Part shown: one piece after another, positions 24,916 to 37,612 of the stretch
Layout: every line of letters begins with the position of its first letter
Numbering within the stretch: the stretch's first letter is position 1
Origin: Casuarius casuarius
Lineage: Eukaryota; Chordata; Aves; Casuariiformes; Casuariidae
DNA: 64,000 bases
Direction: 5' to 3'
Assembly: GCA_003342895.1 (NCBI GenBank)
Contig: PTFA01000011.1
Span: forward strand, 9,648,778 to 9,712,777
Translations under genes and position numbers: made by a program
Notes under the pieces: generated by a model
Told to the model about the DNA's origin: nothing
Seen by the model: only the letters and a program-made list of their open reading frames with translations
Databases searched by the model: none

Positions 24916-26159
24916 TTAACCAAGCACGGGTTCCCNGGCTCCATCCTGGCCACAGCTGTGTGGACATACAGAGCACAACAGGGCTCAGAGGCGGTGACAG
25001 TGTTACGGTGACGTGCTGACGCTGATTCCCTAGAAATCCCTCTAGGTCTTCTCTTAATGAAATCCATTTCCAGGGACACCTTCCTGTCACTCNTAGCTAA
25101 TGTTAACTTTGCATTCGTGGAAGATGCTACTCTGCTCTGGGATGTTAACGGGGAGAGAGTTTGGAGAGATTTGGGAACCCCAGCCCAAAGACACAGCCCA
25201 CCTAATCCAACACCAGACCTTCCCGCACGCTTTGGAGGAGAGCAAAAGAAACTGTAGGCGCTTGACAGCCTGTGTAAACCCACAGCACTATGCGAAATGT
25301 CTCGCTTGCGTCCTTAAATCACAGGCCTGCCTTTTTTACGCTGCTCTAAACACGAATGCCTACCCCTTCGCTCCATTATTTCCTGCATTTCACACACACA
25401 GGATATATTCTGGCAATTTTCTCACGGTTCTGGTTTTTAAATACAGCGAACAATTACACTCAACTGCATTTGTAAACCGGTGTTAATGAAGTTCGTCGAC
25501 CCATTTTACCGACAGCAGCTGCTGTGTATCACGTTATTGATCTGTGCGTTACAGAGACATCTCGCACCCTTTTGCTGAAATCCAGGTTTCCTCTTCTGAG
25601 CTGCAGCAGCTACGGCGTGCGATGTGCGCTAGCCCTGNGCTGCTGCTCCTCTCACCTCTACCAAAGGAGCTGCCAGGTCTTTTCCAGCCAGGCTTCAGAG
25701 CAGGCCTGGTGCCTAACCGAGATTAGTCCGTGATGTCCACCCTCNGCTCTCTGCGCTTAAAGTGTTGCCGTCCAGCATCCCCACCACACGCTAAGCTGGG
25801 GCACGAGCGTGCCAGTGAATTACTGGGAAAGCCAAGTAACGGTAGAGATAGGCAGCTCTGCATAGTTTAGGAGCCTGGCTGGATTCGGTGCGTTACTCCG
25901 CTTCCCGTAACCACGACAGTTCCCGGGATTATCTCCCCTTCAGATGGTTTCCAGGAGCAATGCAGAGCCCGTGTGGTTATTTCCTGAGGGGCTGGAGAGG
26001 CAAGAAAGAGCCTTTTTCTGAGCGTCTCCTCTTGGCTAACTCTTGGAGCGCCACTAGCACCCCGTTCTGCNTCAGGAGGAGCAATGTGAGCACCTCTGCA
26101 ACCACATCTGGACTAAAAAAATGCCAGTTACTGGCATTATTCATCACAGGCAACCCACG
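24916..26159. other. non-coding stretch, CpG retained
   Basis: There is no gene or repeat. From about 25250 onward CpG dinucleotides are noticeably more frequent than in flanking DNA even where GC is moderate (for example 25270-25300 and 25480-25640), which suggests reduced germline methylation next to the CpG-rich block that follows. That reading is inference. Confidence 0.4.
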
Positions 26160-26400
26160 CTCTCGGGGAAGCCAGTGCAGCATCACCGCGGAGGACCAGC
26201 CGCCTCCTCCCAGCGCCGAGCCTGGGGGCAGCCCCGTGGGCAGACGGCGAGCGGGGCACTGCGGGCTGCTCCGCGCCGCGCTCGGGACGAGCCCCATCCT
26301 CAGCTGGTGTGAATCGAGGCTGCTCTGCACATCCCAGGGCTCAGCTGCGCCAGCGGAGGATGGGTCCGCATCTCCAGGGCTGCATTAACGGAGCCACCGG
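26160..26400. promoter_or_regulatory. CpG-rich island-like segment
   Basis: CpG is dense, with about 18 CpG between 26160 and 26310, and GC is near 70 percent. The elevated CpG continues weakly to about 27270. Such segments often mark promoters or developmental regulatory regions. I found no recognisable first exon, TATA box or initiator here, so promoter activity is unproven. Open frames on both strands across the segment are a by-product of high GC. The 3' neighbour is an abrupt AT-rich block starting near 27300. Confidence 0.5.
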
Positions 26401-27299
26401 AACATGCTGCTCCAATATCTACTCGCCGGCTGCTGAGCGCTCCGCCACAGAGCAAGTATTTATGCGTTACACCTCTGCCCATCTCACTCTTCAAACTGAA
26501 GTCACAGCCCACAGCAGCGCCTTTGCCAAACACTCTTTCGGGAACCACTGCTCCCGGAGGGTCCCGGGCTGGGGGACATGGCTGGGGGCACGTCCAGGGA
26601 GAGCTCCCCGGCGGAGTCCTGACGCTGGCTCTATCCTGCTTCTTGCTGCCCCGGTGCTGCTCTCGGATGAAAGAACGATGCCGGGATTCCCCCCGAATCC
26701 AGCACTGAACAGAGAAGACACAACTAATTGCTAATCTCTCCCTTGTGGAAGAGCCCAGATGAAAGTAAGAGGCTTAAAAACCTTTCTATAGGTGTGATCC
26801 AGAAACCTCTGGGGAAAGGCAGCAAATAGGAAGCGGCAGGAGGAGAAGGGCTGCAAGGGCATGATCCTGCACTGGCCGGAGCAGGGGGAGGGCAGACTTC
26901 GGGGGCACGGGGAGAATCCTGTTACGGAAACAAGGCAAGTATGTCCAAAGAAGACAGCACTGTAAGGAAGGCATTTAATAAGCCGTGATCTGCGAATGCA
27001 CNGTGCCCCTGTCTGCGTTTGATCCGTGGAAAGGCCGGGGTCCGATGATGGACCCAAGTTTACTCCCCGTGTGCCAATTTGTCACCCTTATTTTCGGCAG
27101 CCCACACTGCTCTGGCTGGGCTCAAAAGCAAACTTTGCCTTTGAAAATAAGCGTGTGCGGTGAAAGGAGATCCCTCCAAATGAGATGCACAAGCGTTTGC
27201 TGGGATGAAAGCGGCAATCTCCGGAGAGACGGAAACCCTGCCTGGGGTCGGGACAAATGGCCACGGCACTGAGCGTGGCCTTGCAAAGGACTCCGCTCA
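26401..27299. other. moderately CpG-rich non-coding stretch with G-run cluster
   Basis: No gene was recognised. A G-rich cluster at about 26884-26910 has four runs of three or more G with loops of one, eight and three bases, which is a borderline G-quadruplex motif. Confidence 0.4.
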
Positions 27300-27925
27300 A
27301 ATCTATTAGAAAATTATCCCCTGCTTGACAGTTCCTGAGAGCAGTTGCTCAGGAAGTGGAAAGCGCTTTCCATGAAACATTTGAAATGAAACCTCAAAGC
27401 CTGTGGAAAAACATATCCATTCAAATGTCCTTTTGTTTTGGATTAAAAACCCAAGTCACAATACACTGCTTTTCCAAGATATTACAGCTTCATTTTTCTT
27501 ATTAAAAACATGACAGCTTTGAAAGAAAGTATTTTCTATGCCAATTTGCACTGAAAAAGGAATTTTTAATTTTAAGAAGTTGAACTAAAAAACCACCCTA
27601 TTTAGTTTTTAGGATCATTCTATAGAACGAACCCCCAGTATAACTGCTATGGAGAGCTGTGAAAGAGCAGAGAAATCTATGAAAGTGTATATTGCCCATT
27701 AAACGCTTACAACCATTGCTGGTGTATTATATAGGACACTACTGATGTACACACTCTGCAGGACTTTCTTGTAAAGAGAGTGAAAAATGCTGATTATCTA
27801 TACTGTTGGTCAGCAAACTGCAAAGTAATAGACTATTTGCTGTGCTTCTCTCACAATAAATNACTACTACTACTACTACTACTTTTCCCTTTATAGCATT
27901 GATTAGATTTGGTTAAAACAAATAG
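27300..27925. promoter_or_regulatory. candidate conserved non-coding block with twin inverted repeats
   Basis: The block is AT-rich, almost free of CpG and repeat-poor, in sharp contrast to the CpG-rich DNA before it. It opens with two adjacent perfect inverted repeats. TTCCTGAG / CTCAGGAA lies at 27332-27339 and 27348-27355 with an 8-base spacer. The unbroken 16-base palindrome TGGAAAGCGCTTTCCA lies at 27357-27372. The CpG-rich to AT-rich transition and the motif density resemble enhancer-type conserved elements, but conservation was not tested. Confidence 0.35.
27863..27883. repeat. (ACT)7 microsatellite
   Basis: Seven uninterrupted ACT units. An ambiguous n sits immediately before the first unit, which fits length or base polymorphism at the repeat edge. 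Confidence 0.95.
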
Positions 27926-27938
27926 AAAAAAAAAAAAA
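27926..27938. repeat. poly-A run (13 A)
   Basis: A simple A run without a recognisable retroposon body upstream. Confidence 0.9.
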
Positions 27939-30900
27939 CCACAGGAGGAACTACAGTCACCAGTCAACTAAAGCTCAGCCTCGGGCAGGAGGTATTACTA
28001 TTAATTACAGTGTTTCACAGACAGTTGCACAGGGATGGTAAAGATTTAATACTCTCCAGCCAAGGCTTGATACTGCACACGCTGAAGCCACTTGGCAAAG
28101 CCCCCCTTTGCCTTTACGGGTGTGGGATGAGAGGTTAAACGATTATGCAGATGGTCAAGTTTGGTGCAGTTACACCCTGCCTTGATAACCCACCTCCCAG
28201 GCCTGATGGATCTGGAAACTGGGAGTCCGAAGAGGCAAACCACTCTGCAAGCTTGCAAAGCAAACCGGTGACCGGAGGGAAGCTGGCAGAGCACCGTCCC
28301 CGCTTCTAGCAGCTCCTCTTTCCCTAGCAATTTCCACATCTTTGCAGAGCGCCAGGCAGCCTGTCCTCACGCTGCTGCCCATGGGACAGCTCCGCTTTGG
28401 AGGGTTGTGGTTGGGACCTTTCCTACAACTGTCTCACAACTCCATCCATTTTGAACTCGCAAGTTGCTAAAGCCCCTAAAACTGCAAAAGACTCAGGCCT
28501 TCGCGGCAGGGCAGTGACATTGGTTTCTGTGGGCTCCAGACCACGGTCTCTATTCATGCAGCTCACCCCTTCCACTCTCGCTTTGCCCAGCTGGAGCCTG
28601 GCAGCCGCTTTTTCCTAGGCTTTAAACACTTTTTGGAGGGACTGCATCCCACCAGGAACAGCCCTGGTTACCTGCCTGCAGTGAGCAGTCCATCTTTTAG
28701 TCTCCGTGTAAACAAAATGACAGTCACGAAAGAGAGCAAGGGAGCAGGAAAGGGCAGCGCGTCTCCGCCGGAGAGCACAGCCGCCTCAGTCGCGCTGCCT
28801 TCACTTTGGGTCAAGCCAACGCACTCAGTCCAGGAGCTACTCCTGAGCTGTCTGAGGAAGAGGCCCATTTCCCGTGTTCTTTCAAACAGGCAACATTTGA
28901 ACTGAAGGCTAAATGGCAGCGGCCTCCAGCAGAGAGGCAGCTCCTAAATTACAAGAGCATGGCAGAAAACAAGATCAGCCACCAGAAGCAGCTGCAGACA
29001 CGGCATTTCGGAGTTCAGCTTCAGACCTTCTCCAGCACCACAGTGCCCCAGTCCCATGCCCGGGTCCATACAGACCCCATAGGCCACCCCTAAAACCTCC
29101 CTCTGCAGAGGAGCTGTTGAAAAGGCAGGTTGATCAGCCCAAGGCTCTCTTGCTGCAGGCAGGCTGGGCAGCTCTGCGGCTTAGGTGGCTTTCTGTGTGC
29201 TTTACCACGGGGAAAGGGGGATGACAGGTCTTCAATTTGGCTTTTGGAAAGACTGGAGGAGAAACCCCCAAAGAAACACAAAAGTAATAGCAAGTCCCTC
29301 CAATTCACAACTGCCATAAAGACACTTTTGGGGAGCACTCAGCAGTTTGGATGAACCATCCTTCTGAACGACTACTGCTCATTGCAGGCATCAGGACAGA
29401 CCTGCAGGAGTGCTGGGCAACAAGAGCTGGAGACGAATACAAGACCGCAGTGATTGTGCTGCATGTCTTTGCAACAAACAGTGCATCCTTAACACAGTCC
29501 TGGCAGCAGAGCCAGCTGGCCCTCGCTGGGAGCCCTCACACACTTTGGGACAAGGTGGTACGAAGGGCAGATGCCCATTTCTGCCGCCTTGACTGCCCAT
29601 TGATTCTGGCAGTTTGGTGCCTCCTCTCCCCCAAAAGGCAGGGCAAGTGGGGATGGGAAGAGGCAGCCCGCCCTGCTCTGCAGACACTCGCTCTCATCCT
29701 GCACCTGGCCGACTGCACCTGCCCAACGTACCGTTTAAGGAGAGAACCACCCCGCTGCAGCAAGACACAACGTAGGCAGGAGATGCAGCAGGCTCCCACC
29801 CTACCTGCATGGCAGGTGGAAGACACATAGTACAGAAACACATGGAGGCAATGTGCTGCAGAGGGGAAAGCGGCCAAAAGACACAGTTTTTTTAATCACA
29901 TACCCCTTTTCCCCTTCCTTTTCTAGCTCTCCCTGCTCTCTGCCCAACATCCGTTCAGATCACTGCCCCGCTCTTACACCTGTCCATTCAGCATCTCCCT
30001 CATCAGCTGAGCATGTTTAAGTAGGATAATTCCTATTTCTTTTCTCCAAAAAGAAATCCTGCCCTAAATACTGTGATTCACCAAATTAGTAAGAGTGGAG
30101 CCCCTTAATCTCCAGAGGCTTCTGCCGCCCTGAGTATAAGCTTCACTTCTAATTAATTGCGTTAATGAATGTTTCTCCACTAACGAGCTTTCCGTGGTGT
30201 TTTTCCAGGGGCTCTGTCAGGAAGAGGTAGCAGGGTCAGGTCACTCTCCCTCTGCTGTGCAACAGCTTGGTGAGCCTATTTTGGTTATGGCAGGCCCTGG
30301 CTTTGCAGTTAGAGGCATGGCTGTTCTTTTTTGCTCTGGGATATTTGGACTGAGGCAATTCTGCTCTGGAGATCTCATCTTTCTTCTGATGTCTTCAGTG
30401 GGTGCTGCAGTTTCGTTCTCTGTCGCTGGCTTTACTTTTCTCCATCAGTACAGGAAACGAGCTCCTTTAGGCAGAGACATTTTCGATTTCTATTCCAATG
30501 GGAAATCTAAGTGAGACGGGAGGAATCACTGTTAGGAGGTGCCTGATTTTCCTTTGAAAACCAGAAAGCCATCCTGGATAAGCAGATCATTTTGACACCT
30601 GTTTTTTTTTTTTAGGACTGATGAATCCTCTTCTTACTATAAAAATGGACAACCAAATTTTTATTTGCAGCCAGAAACCTACAGCTTCTTCTGATCTGAG
30701 GGGCTCACCCCACAGTAATATTATGCACAAGGTAATATGAAGGATGCTCAGGCCACCTTAGTTTTTTCTTCTTGAGGTTTGAAACCTCAAATGCTCCATC
30801 TTTCTCTCTTTGTCCATCCCATCACTAACCCGTCTGAGTCAGCGCATCTCCTTCTGCAAAGAGTAATCCCTTGGACTGAAATACTTGTTAGTTTGAAGTT

Positions 30901-33900
30901 TTATAGAATATAGATCTGTTTCCCTCCCAGCAGTGAACTTTGCTGACTCAAAGAAAAGTGATCTTTAACAATCCCCTAGATAGCTGTACTTTTCTTACCT
31001 AAGCGCACACAAATTGCAACCTACAACCAATTAAACAGCCAGTTTCTCATTTTTCACGACAAACATAATTTGTAATTCCAAAATGTCAATAAAGAGTCTT
31101 TCATTTTTATATTCCATAACATTTGCAACTCAGCTTGGTAATTTTGGAGTCAATACTATATATAAAAAAAAAAAGGCAATTAGGGTGCTAATTGAGAATC
31201 ACCAAGTTACTTCATATAACATGTTGCATATTTATCCACTTGTATGCTTTGCTCTAACTGTTAAGACCATATTAAATGTTGCAACTACATTTTTCAGAGA
31301 AGCACATTTCTCTCTCTCCAGTCCTTCATCCCATGCTCCGGGCTTTAAATGCTGTGAGACAAGTGATGGATCTGGTTCGGGGAGAAGGTACAAGGAATTG
31401 CAGTGGGATGAGCAGCACTTAACTTGAACTAGGCTAGGTTTGCTGACTGGAACGAGGAACAAAAAAATCCAGTCTGTTCCCTACATAAAATTTTAGTAAG
31501 AAAAGAAGAAAAGAACTTTCCAAAAAATGTTATCGTACAGGAGAATGTAGGTTTTGCCTCAGGGACTTCGTATTTTGGGGTGCCAAAGTCACATTTTCCC
31601 CTCAAGCCTGGCTCCCACTGAGGTAGTGTTTGGTTTGATCCATCTGGCTCAGCNGGATAGCGGAGCTGGACCCCTTTGGCCAGAGCGTGTGCTGGGAACC
31701 GCAGTCCAGCTGGAGAGCCCTAGCTCCCAGGAGGTGCAGGAGCAGCCTTTCAAAATCCAAATACTTCCATTTTATAAACCACACATTCTGTTTTCTGTCT
31801 ACTGTGCTCAGTTATTTTTAGAACTGAAAAATAAAAGCAGCTCAACAGAAAGCAGATACTAGACCGTAGTCTCTTCAACAGCCCAAATTTCACTTCAGAG
31901 CAATTTGAGTCAATGTCTTTGCATCCGTTCTGTTGCGTCCTTTGGGAGAGAGTTTGGAAACAGGACCCCCTGAGCCAGGCAGCAGAGCAAGCCAGCACCA
32001 CTGCCAGAGCAACATCAGAAGCCCCAAAACACTAGGGAGCCTCAGGACCCCAGAGAAATTTTACTTGAAGTTGTCGAGGACATGTCTTTCCATACAGCTA
32101 GGCCAAACTCAACCCCTGTGTGGACTGAAAGGCAGCTCTGCTGGCCAAGGGGACTTCAGAGTTGGAAGGTTTGGAGGAGGGCTGAGGAGGTTGTGCCACC
32201 TCCGTGAGAGGTCAGAGTAGGCCAGGACTGCATCCTGGAGATGATTCAGTTCCTCCACCCCTCTCCTGGGTGGTGGAGGTTCTCCAGGAATAGTACAGCC
32301 ATGGCGATGAGGCCACCGCTCCTCTGCCNTGCGTCTCACCAGGGTCAAGAGCGGTCCTGGGGAGTAGGAACACGCACTTGGTTACAAGATGGTCAGTGAG
32401 CCTGGCCACAGCTGGCTACAGCCATATGAACACATGGTCCTGTCTGGCACAAAGAAAGTGAGAAGAGGAATATGGAAGAGGGCGAAAGAAAAAAAAAAGT
32501 AAGCACCTTCCTCAGAAGAGGCTATTACTGAGTGTCCCTGATTCTGCAGAAACAGTGAAAGGGAAACAGAGCTTCTAATGGCCACCTTGGCTGTGTCCCC
32601 ATCTCTGAGGCCTCCCCCTCACACCTCTGGGGCTGTCTTGCAACCTGACATTTTCAGAGATGGGATGTTATGCTTTTTTTTCACACTAATATCCAAATTC
32701 ATAGGAGGCCTTACTGATGTGACAGATTCTTTGCAAATTCAAACATGAAGCCAAAAAAGCAGCATGCGTACACATGCCCAGAAATAAAGGCAATGCACAC
32801 TGCTTTCCAAAGCTCTCTGTTGGAGGGATATTTCTGACATCAGAGTGCTAATACAGTATAGCGTTATATGGATTGGCAGCACACCACCTGCAGTATTAAG
32901 ACTTCCACCAGCCTTCTCGTCACACAAAGAGCAGAGTCTCTGTAAAAACCTAATACCTTGCAATTTTACAAGTTTGATATTAATACCAAGGCTTAAGAAG
33001 AAAGTACAAGTCAGCTGAATACAGATGGATGTTCTTCTAGTTTGGCAGTGCTATTGCNGGAGAATGAGCTTCACTGCACTAATAAGGCAGGACTGGCATT
33101 GTGCTAGTGGACACAGACGCTACAAAAAATGAAAGCAAAGAAGCCCAAAGCATGCCCTAGGGACTGATGCACTATCGTGGGCACTACAGGAATATTACTG
33201 AGATGAGCCTAGGCAGATGCTACGGATCAAGGAATGGAGAAAGGATGCATACATGACAGAGTCTCGCGAGATGCAGGTTTGTGACACCTTGGGAAGCATC
33301 CTATTTCCATAGCACAGAGANGGTGTCATGTCATGATCGTGGACCTCATGCACTGCTCCAGCCGAACTGCCATCCCTAGGGGCTGCTGTGGCATCGGTCT
33401 CAGCTGAGGCTTGCAGGGCGGAAAGACCTTGTGGTTAGCCATCAGAGCACCCCTGCTCCCTTACGGCTCAGCCAGCGCTTCTGCAGCACGTGTGGGCTTG
33501 TAAGTCCCTCTGCTCACTTCTAGAGTCCACAGGAAGGGCCAGAGGTAGGAGCTACATCTCTGGTCCCTTTCTCTCAGGAATTTAAGTGCCAACACTGGCA
33601 CAACAGGAAGGAAAGGCTTCTCCCTCCTTCAGCCATGCAGGAAGGAAGGGACCGGTCCATTTGCAGCTCCCAGCACGCAGACCTCAACACCACCGTGAAC
33701 TTAAGCTATACACTATGGGATCCATCATCCACAGGCCTCCAGCCTTGGTGCCAGAAGTGCGAACTCCTACTGCCAGCAGCATGAGTGAATACGGAGAGCT
33801 GCATGGACTGGTGAGACTCAAGGGGAGGTTCGTTGTAACTCAAGTGAACATTGCACATCTCCGTCCCTCTCTTTCGGACAGACCCCATCTGGCAGTTTGA

Positions 33901-33924
33901 GTCTGTAAATTAAGCTTCTAAGGC
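27939..33924. other. non-coding stretch with small palindrome and T/A runs
   Basis: No gene was recognised. Minor items are a 12-base T run at 30602-30613, an 11-base A run at 31164-31174, and the palindrome listed separately at 30772-30790. A 106-codon frame at 30194-30514 follows a pyrimidine-AG (tttttccag) but resembles no known protein. Confidence 0.5.
30772..30790. repeat. 19-nt perfect palindrome
   Basis: TTGAGGTTT and AAACCTCAA flank one central G, giving a 9-base perfect inverted repeat. It is about as strong as the best palindrome expected by chance in a window of this size. Confidence 0.8.
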
Positions 33925-34010
33925 AGAGGAGCTCTTCCCTTAACTCAGTCAGTCAAGGCCTATGCTTTTGGACTCAAAGGTCTTGCCTTCACAAAAGATT
34001 TCACATACAG
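33925..34010 (+). repeat. possible tRNA-derived SINE relic
   Basis: 'aactcagtcagtcaaggcct' followed by 'atgcttttggactcaaaggt' and 'cttgccttcac' recalls the head of tRNA-derived SINEs: an A box of the form 'agctcagtcggtagaggcct', then an anticodon-loop region, then a decayed B box. Both boxes are altered and no tail was seen, so this is tentative. Confidence 0.35.
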
Positions 34011-37000
34011 ACACCACTATATTGGTCATTACGTCTCAAGTACTTACATTTGAGGTGCTGTGTCTGGTCTGCTCAGCTACAAAGCAGAGCCGTTTTGAGG
34101 AGAGGCTTTGCAAATTTGCAGGTGCAACAGATGCCANGCATGTCCCTGCCTGCAGTTCCTCCTTTCCTTTAGGGTGTCACATTTTTTCTGTCTGACTGCC
34201 ACCAGTAGGAGTTTAAAATATGAGACTGAAAGGACAGATAAAGTGTGAACAGGAGAGCAGGGAGCTGATGGCAGAGCCCATCCGGTGGCTTTATCATCTC
34301 TTGCAATTGAATTAGGTTCTGATAAGGGATGGTGAAGGATTTTCTTGCCACATGCTGCTCTGTGATGGAGTCACTGGTCTACGGATCACAGTTTACCAAG
34401 GAAACAGCTCTGCGGATGAATGCTTTTAAGGAAGAAATGCCACTGTTCTAATGAAAAACTCGGGCAACCACTTTTGTATGCTCATTTCTCTTGGAAGACC
34501 AGCCCTATAAAGTCACATCCAAAACCTACTGTTGAGCAGGGAAAGACTCTTACCGAGCACCCAGACCTCTGCATCTGGCTCAAAGTGGGACAGGCTAGAA
34601 CAACTCATCTGGACTTACTCTGCAATGTTCATTGTCCAAACCTGCTCACGCATCTTCACGATCACTCAGCTTAAGGCAAGTAGGAGTGAAACTTTCTTTC
34701 CATTATTTTTCCAAAGGAATAAAAGCTATGCCACACGGTTTTATTTCTGAGGTCCACTAAGAGTGGACAGATGGCCCTAATATTTGGGCTTGTGCCACAG
34801 ATCATTCCAGCACCTTTTGAACAGCCAGGCATACCTCTGACCTCAAACTTTTAAATTAATTCAGGCAAATGCTCATCAGAAGAAAAAGCCACATGTCAGA
34901 TACCCAGGCCAACAGAATATTAGCCTCCTTCTCTGATTAAAACATTTACCATGGACTTAACCAAAGTCATAAGCATCTCGTATTCAAAATCTGTGACTGC
35001 AGTGCAAAATCAGTAATACTCTTGAAAAGTCAAGCAGGTAATTGCAAAGTAGCTAGTAACGTAGTCTGAGCTTGATTTGAAAAATCACAGTGGAAAAGCT
35101 GTAGGTCAAACATTAAAGCAGGTTCTCTTTTTACACAAGATTAGGCACTTTTCATAACCCAAAGGTTGGCACATCCTCTCAAAGGCAATGGGAACTACCA
35201 CACTAGGGTTTGCAAGCCCTGTATCCTGCCCTAATTGCACCAGCTAAGCCCCATGGGCCAAGCGGTGATCACTGAAATCGCCTTCCCATCCTAAGTGTGC
35301 CCAAGAGCTGTACTTGCAGAAAGATGTAAAGCCAAAAATCAGAAAAAAACCCAAATTTAAAATTACTCAGCTGAACTTTCTAATGGCTTCTGTTAATGTT
35401 GCTACATTATGTGTAACCTNTCATTCCCTCCTTTATCATTGCAAAAAGCAGAATATAGAGGGGGCATTGCCAAGGCCTTAATCTTCAGCTCACAACCCTG
35501 AGCCCCCTACAACACACACTTTCCCCAAGCCGAAGGGGCTTTTGCCCCCACCACTTGACGCACCACTTCTGCCAGTCCACAGAGTCTTGAACCTCCAGGA
35601 ACGTGAGTCCCATCATTTATACTCTGCTTGTGGGCAAGGAAAAGGAAAAACTCACTGAAAGGCTTGGCTGTTCCTCATTATAAATTCTCTACACTGCTAA
35701 ACACTTTTTCCTCAAAATACAAGGTATTATGATGTGCTTTGTCAATATTGTTGGTTTTATGTGCCATAAAGCAGCATCTGCATGTGTTCTGAATTTCAGT
35801 ACAGCTTTGACTTACAGTATCCCTTAATTGTCCATCCATAAGGAAAAGCTCAAATACAGCTTTCTACCCCCTGCAAATGCAGATATTGTTGTTTATTTAT
35901 AGTTCCGCATTTGCAGACAACCTATAGAGACAAGAAGAAATGTCACTTATTTGGGAAGGCAGATGTATTGAACCGATCACTGTGCAGTCTGGCCTGGAGA
36001 ATTTCGCAAAAGAACCTTAGAACCACAGTTCACAACAGAAGATAAATTATCCAAACCCTTACACATCCTTCCCTGTGAGTCGCTGTCTCAAAACAAACTT
36101 GGCAAAAAATATAGCAAAAGTCCTTCTTCTAGCTCTGACAGGAGCTGTTTTCCAGTGTTTAAGCTTACCCAACCTACAAACGCAAAAGGAGTTGTCTCCT
36201 TTTTTGTATGGAGGAGGTAGGGTGAGGTCCCTCCCTACATTAAAAAAGGGGTATTCATGCATCTGCAGAAAAAATATCTACAGAGGCAGCAGAAAACTGG
36301 TCTCCTTTTCCCCTACAGCAACAAAAATTGCCCTAAGATGGACAGGGAAAGAATATTAATTTGGGAAGAAGGTCAAAATTTCATACACTGCTATGGATTT
36401 GTCCCTGAAAGCATCAGGAAAATGACCTGTCTCCAGAGTTTATAGGATGATCCCCATCTACAATGTCTAATTTGAGTGAAGAAGGGAGAATGGAAAACTA
36501 GAAGAACCAAAAAATTCTGTAACAGGAAAGAAGAACATAAAACAGTCCAACAAGGAAGTATGGTGTTTAAGTTCAGACCACATCAGGGTGAGGAAGGTCT
36601 ACCATACGCAGGAGCTGAATTCTCCTGGGCCCACTAAAACAAACCTCTGCTGAATTCCACCTGGAATACAACACAAATGATACAAACATCAGCTAGTTCC
36701 ACCTGGGGCACAGATAGGCTATTTTAACGGTCTAGTTCCCATATTTTATTTCTTAGCCAAATGCAACAATGGCATTAACTTATTGCAGAATTACAAGTAT
36801 CTATAACCAATCTACCAGTTAAATCAACAATGTTCAATTAGTCTCTATGGGGAGAGAGCTTTGGGGGGAGCTGCGGGATCCTCCTCAGACATGGTCCTGC
36901 TCTCACCAAGCTGGGGCAGGTCTGTTGGTTGTGGATATGCCGTGCCCTGGCACTCAGCCATCTCCTCTGCTGGGGTTGTTGCCTACCTGAGATCTTTTAA

Positions 37001-37396
37001 GCAGCCTTAAGTCTTATCAAAACGTGAGCAGGTAAAAANCCCATGCGTCACTACTGCTGCTGTGCAATCTAACAGTGCTAAACACGGATTAGAGTTTAAC
37101 CCCGAAGCCTTTCGGTAGGCACTTTATTACTCTGACATCAGCTCTTACCAGTTTGANGGCCTGGGAGACTGGAGCTGATAGATCCAAACACGTTCTTGGC
37201 TACCAAAGGCATCAATGCATCCTTACGCCGTGGTGGCCAGATGTTACTGTATCCGTTACATGATGCCCTGTGAAAACGGATGCCATGGATACGAACACGT
37301 ATATGCTCAGAGTATTTTCAAGTGTGGATAGCTCAGGGAACTGAGGGCAGATAACTACAATTTTGAGCCACTGTATACTGATATGCTATGCTTATT
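34011..37396. other. non-coding stretch, nothing recognised
   Basis: The stretch is AT-rich, with only short meaningless open frames and no clear repeats. Confidence 0.5.
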
Positions 37397-37612
37397 CTAC
37401 AAGGGAGCTGATTTTTCCTGTGCCAATAGCATGGCTCTGACTTGATTTTGCCAGTATTTCTGGCATATTACAAGCCTCAGATCAGCTTCTGCGAAGATGT
37501 CATTCATGTGAGGCCAGTANGAAACATTCATCATTGCTTTCTTGCATTTTTCAATCTCTAACCAATTTTCATATAGTTCTAATGCATTTTTTCCTGACAC
37601 TTTAGAAGTCAT
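37397..37612 (-). mobile_element. decayed Ty3/Gypsy-type integrase zinc-binding fragment
   Basis: A 71-codon minus-strand frame aligns, in my recollection of the family, with the N-terminal H2C2 zinc-binding region of Ty3/Gypsy or GIN-type integrases. Visible matches in order are IEKCKK (family 'G-I-x-K-C'), then YWPHMNDI (family 'YWPGMNxDI'), then ICQKYWQNQ (family 'C-x2-C-QKY-x-N'). The ambiguous codon before YWP is TCN and so still encodes serine. The zinc ligands are largely lost: the HxxxxH-type histidines are replaced (ENWLEIEKC) and the first cysteine of C-x2-C is leucine. The frame ends in a stop before any catalytic DDE domain, and no LTR was seen. This indicates a dead retroelement fragment, or less likely a decayed exon of a host gene derived from such an integrase (GIN1/GIN2). 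Confidence 0.6.

Noticed and set aside
30194..30514. 106-codon plus frame following tttttccag
   Set aside because: The acceptor-like sequence is plausible but the product is not family-like and no downstream donor with conserved phase was seen.
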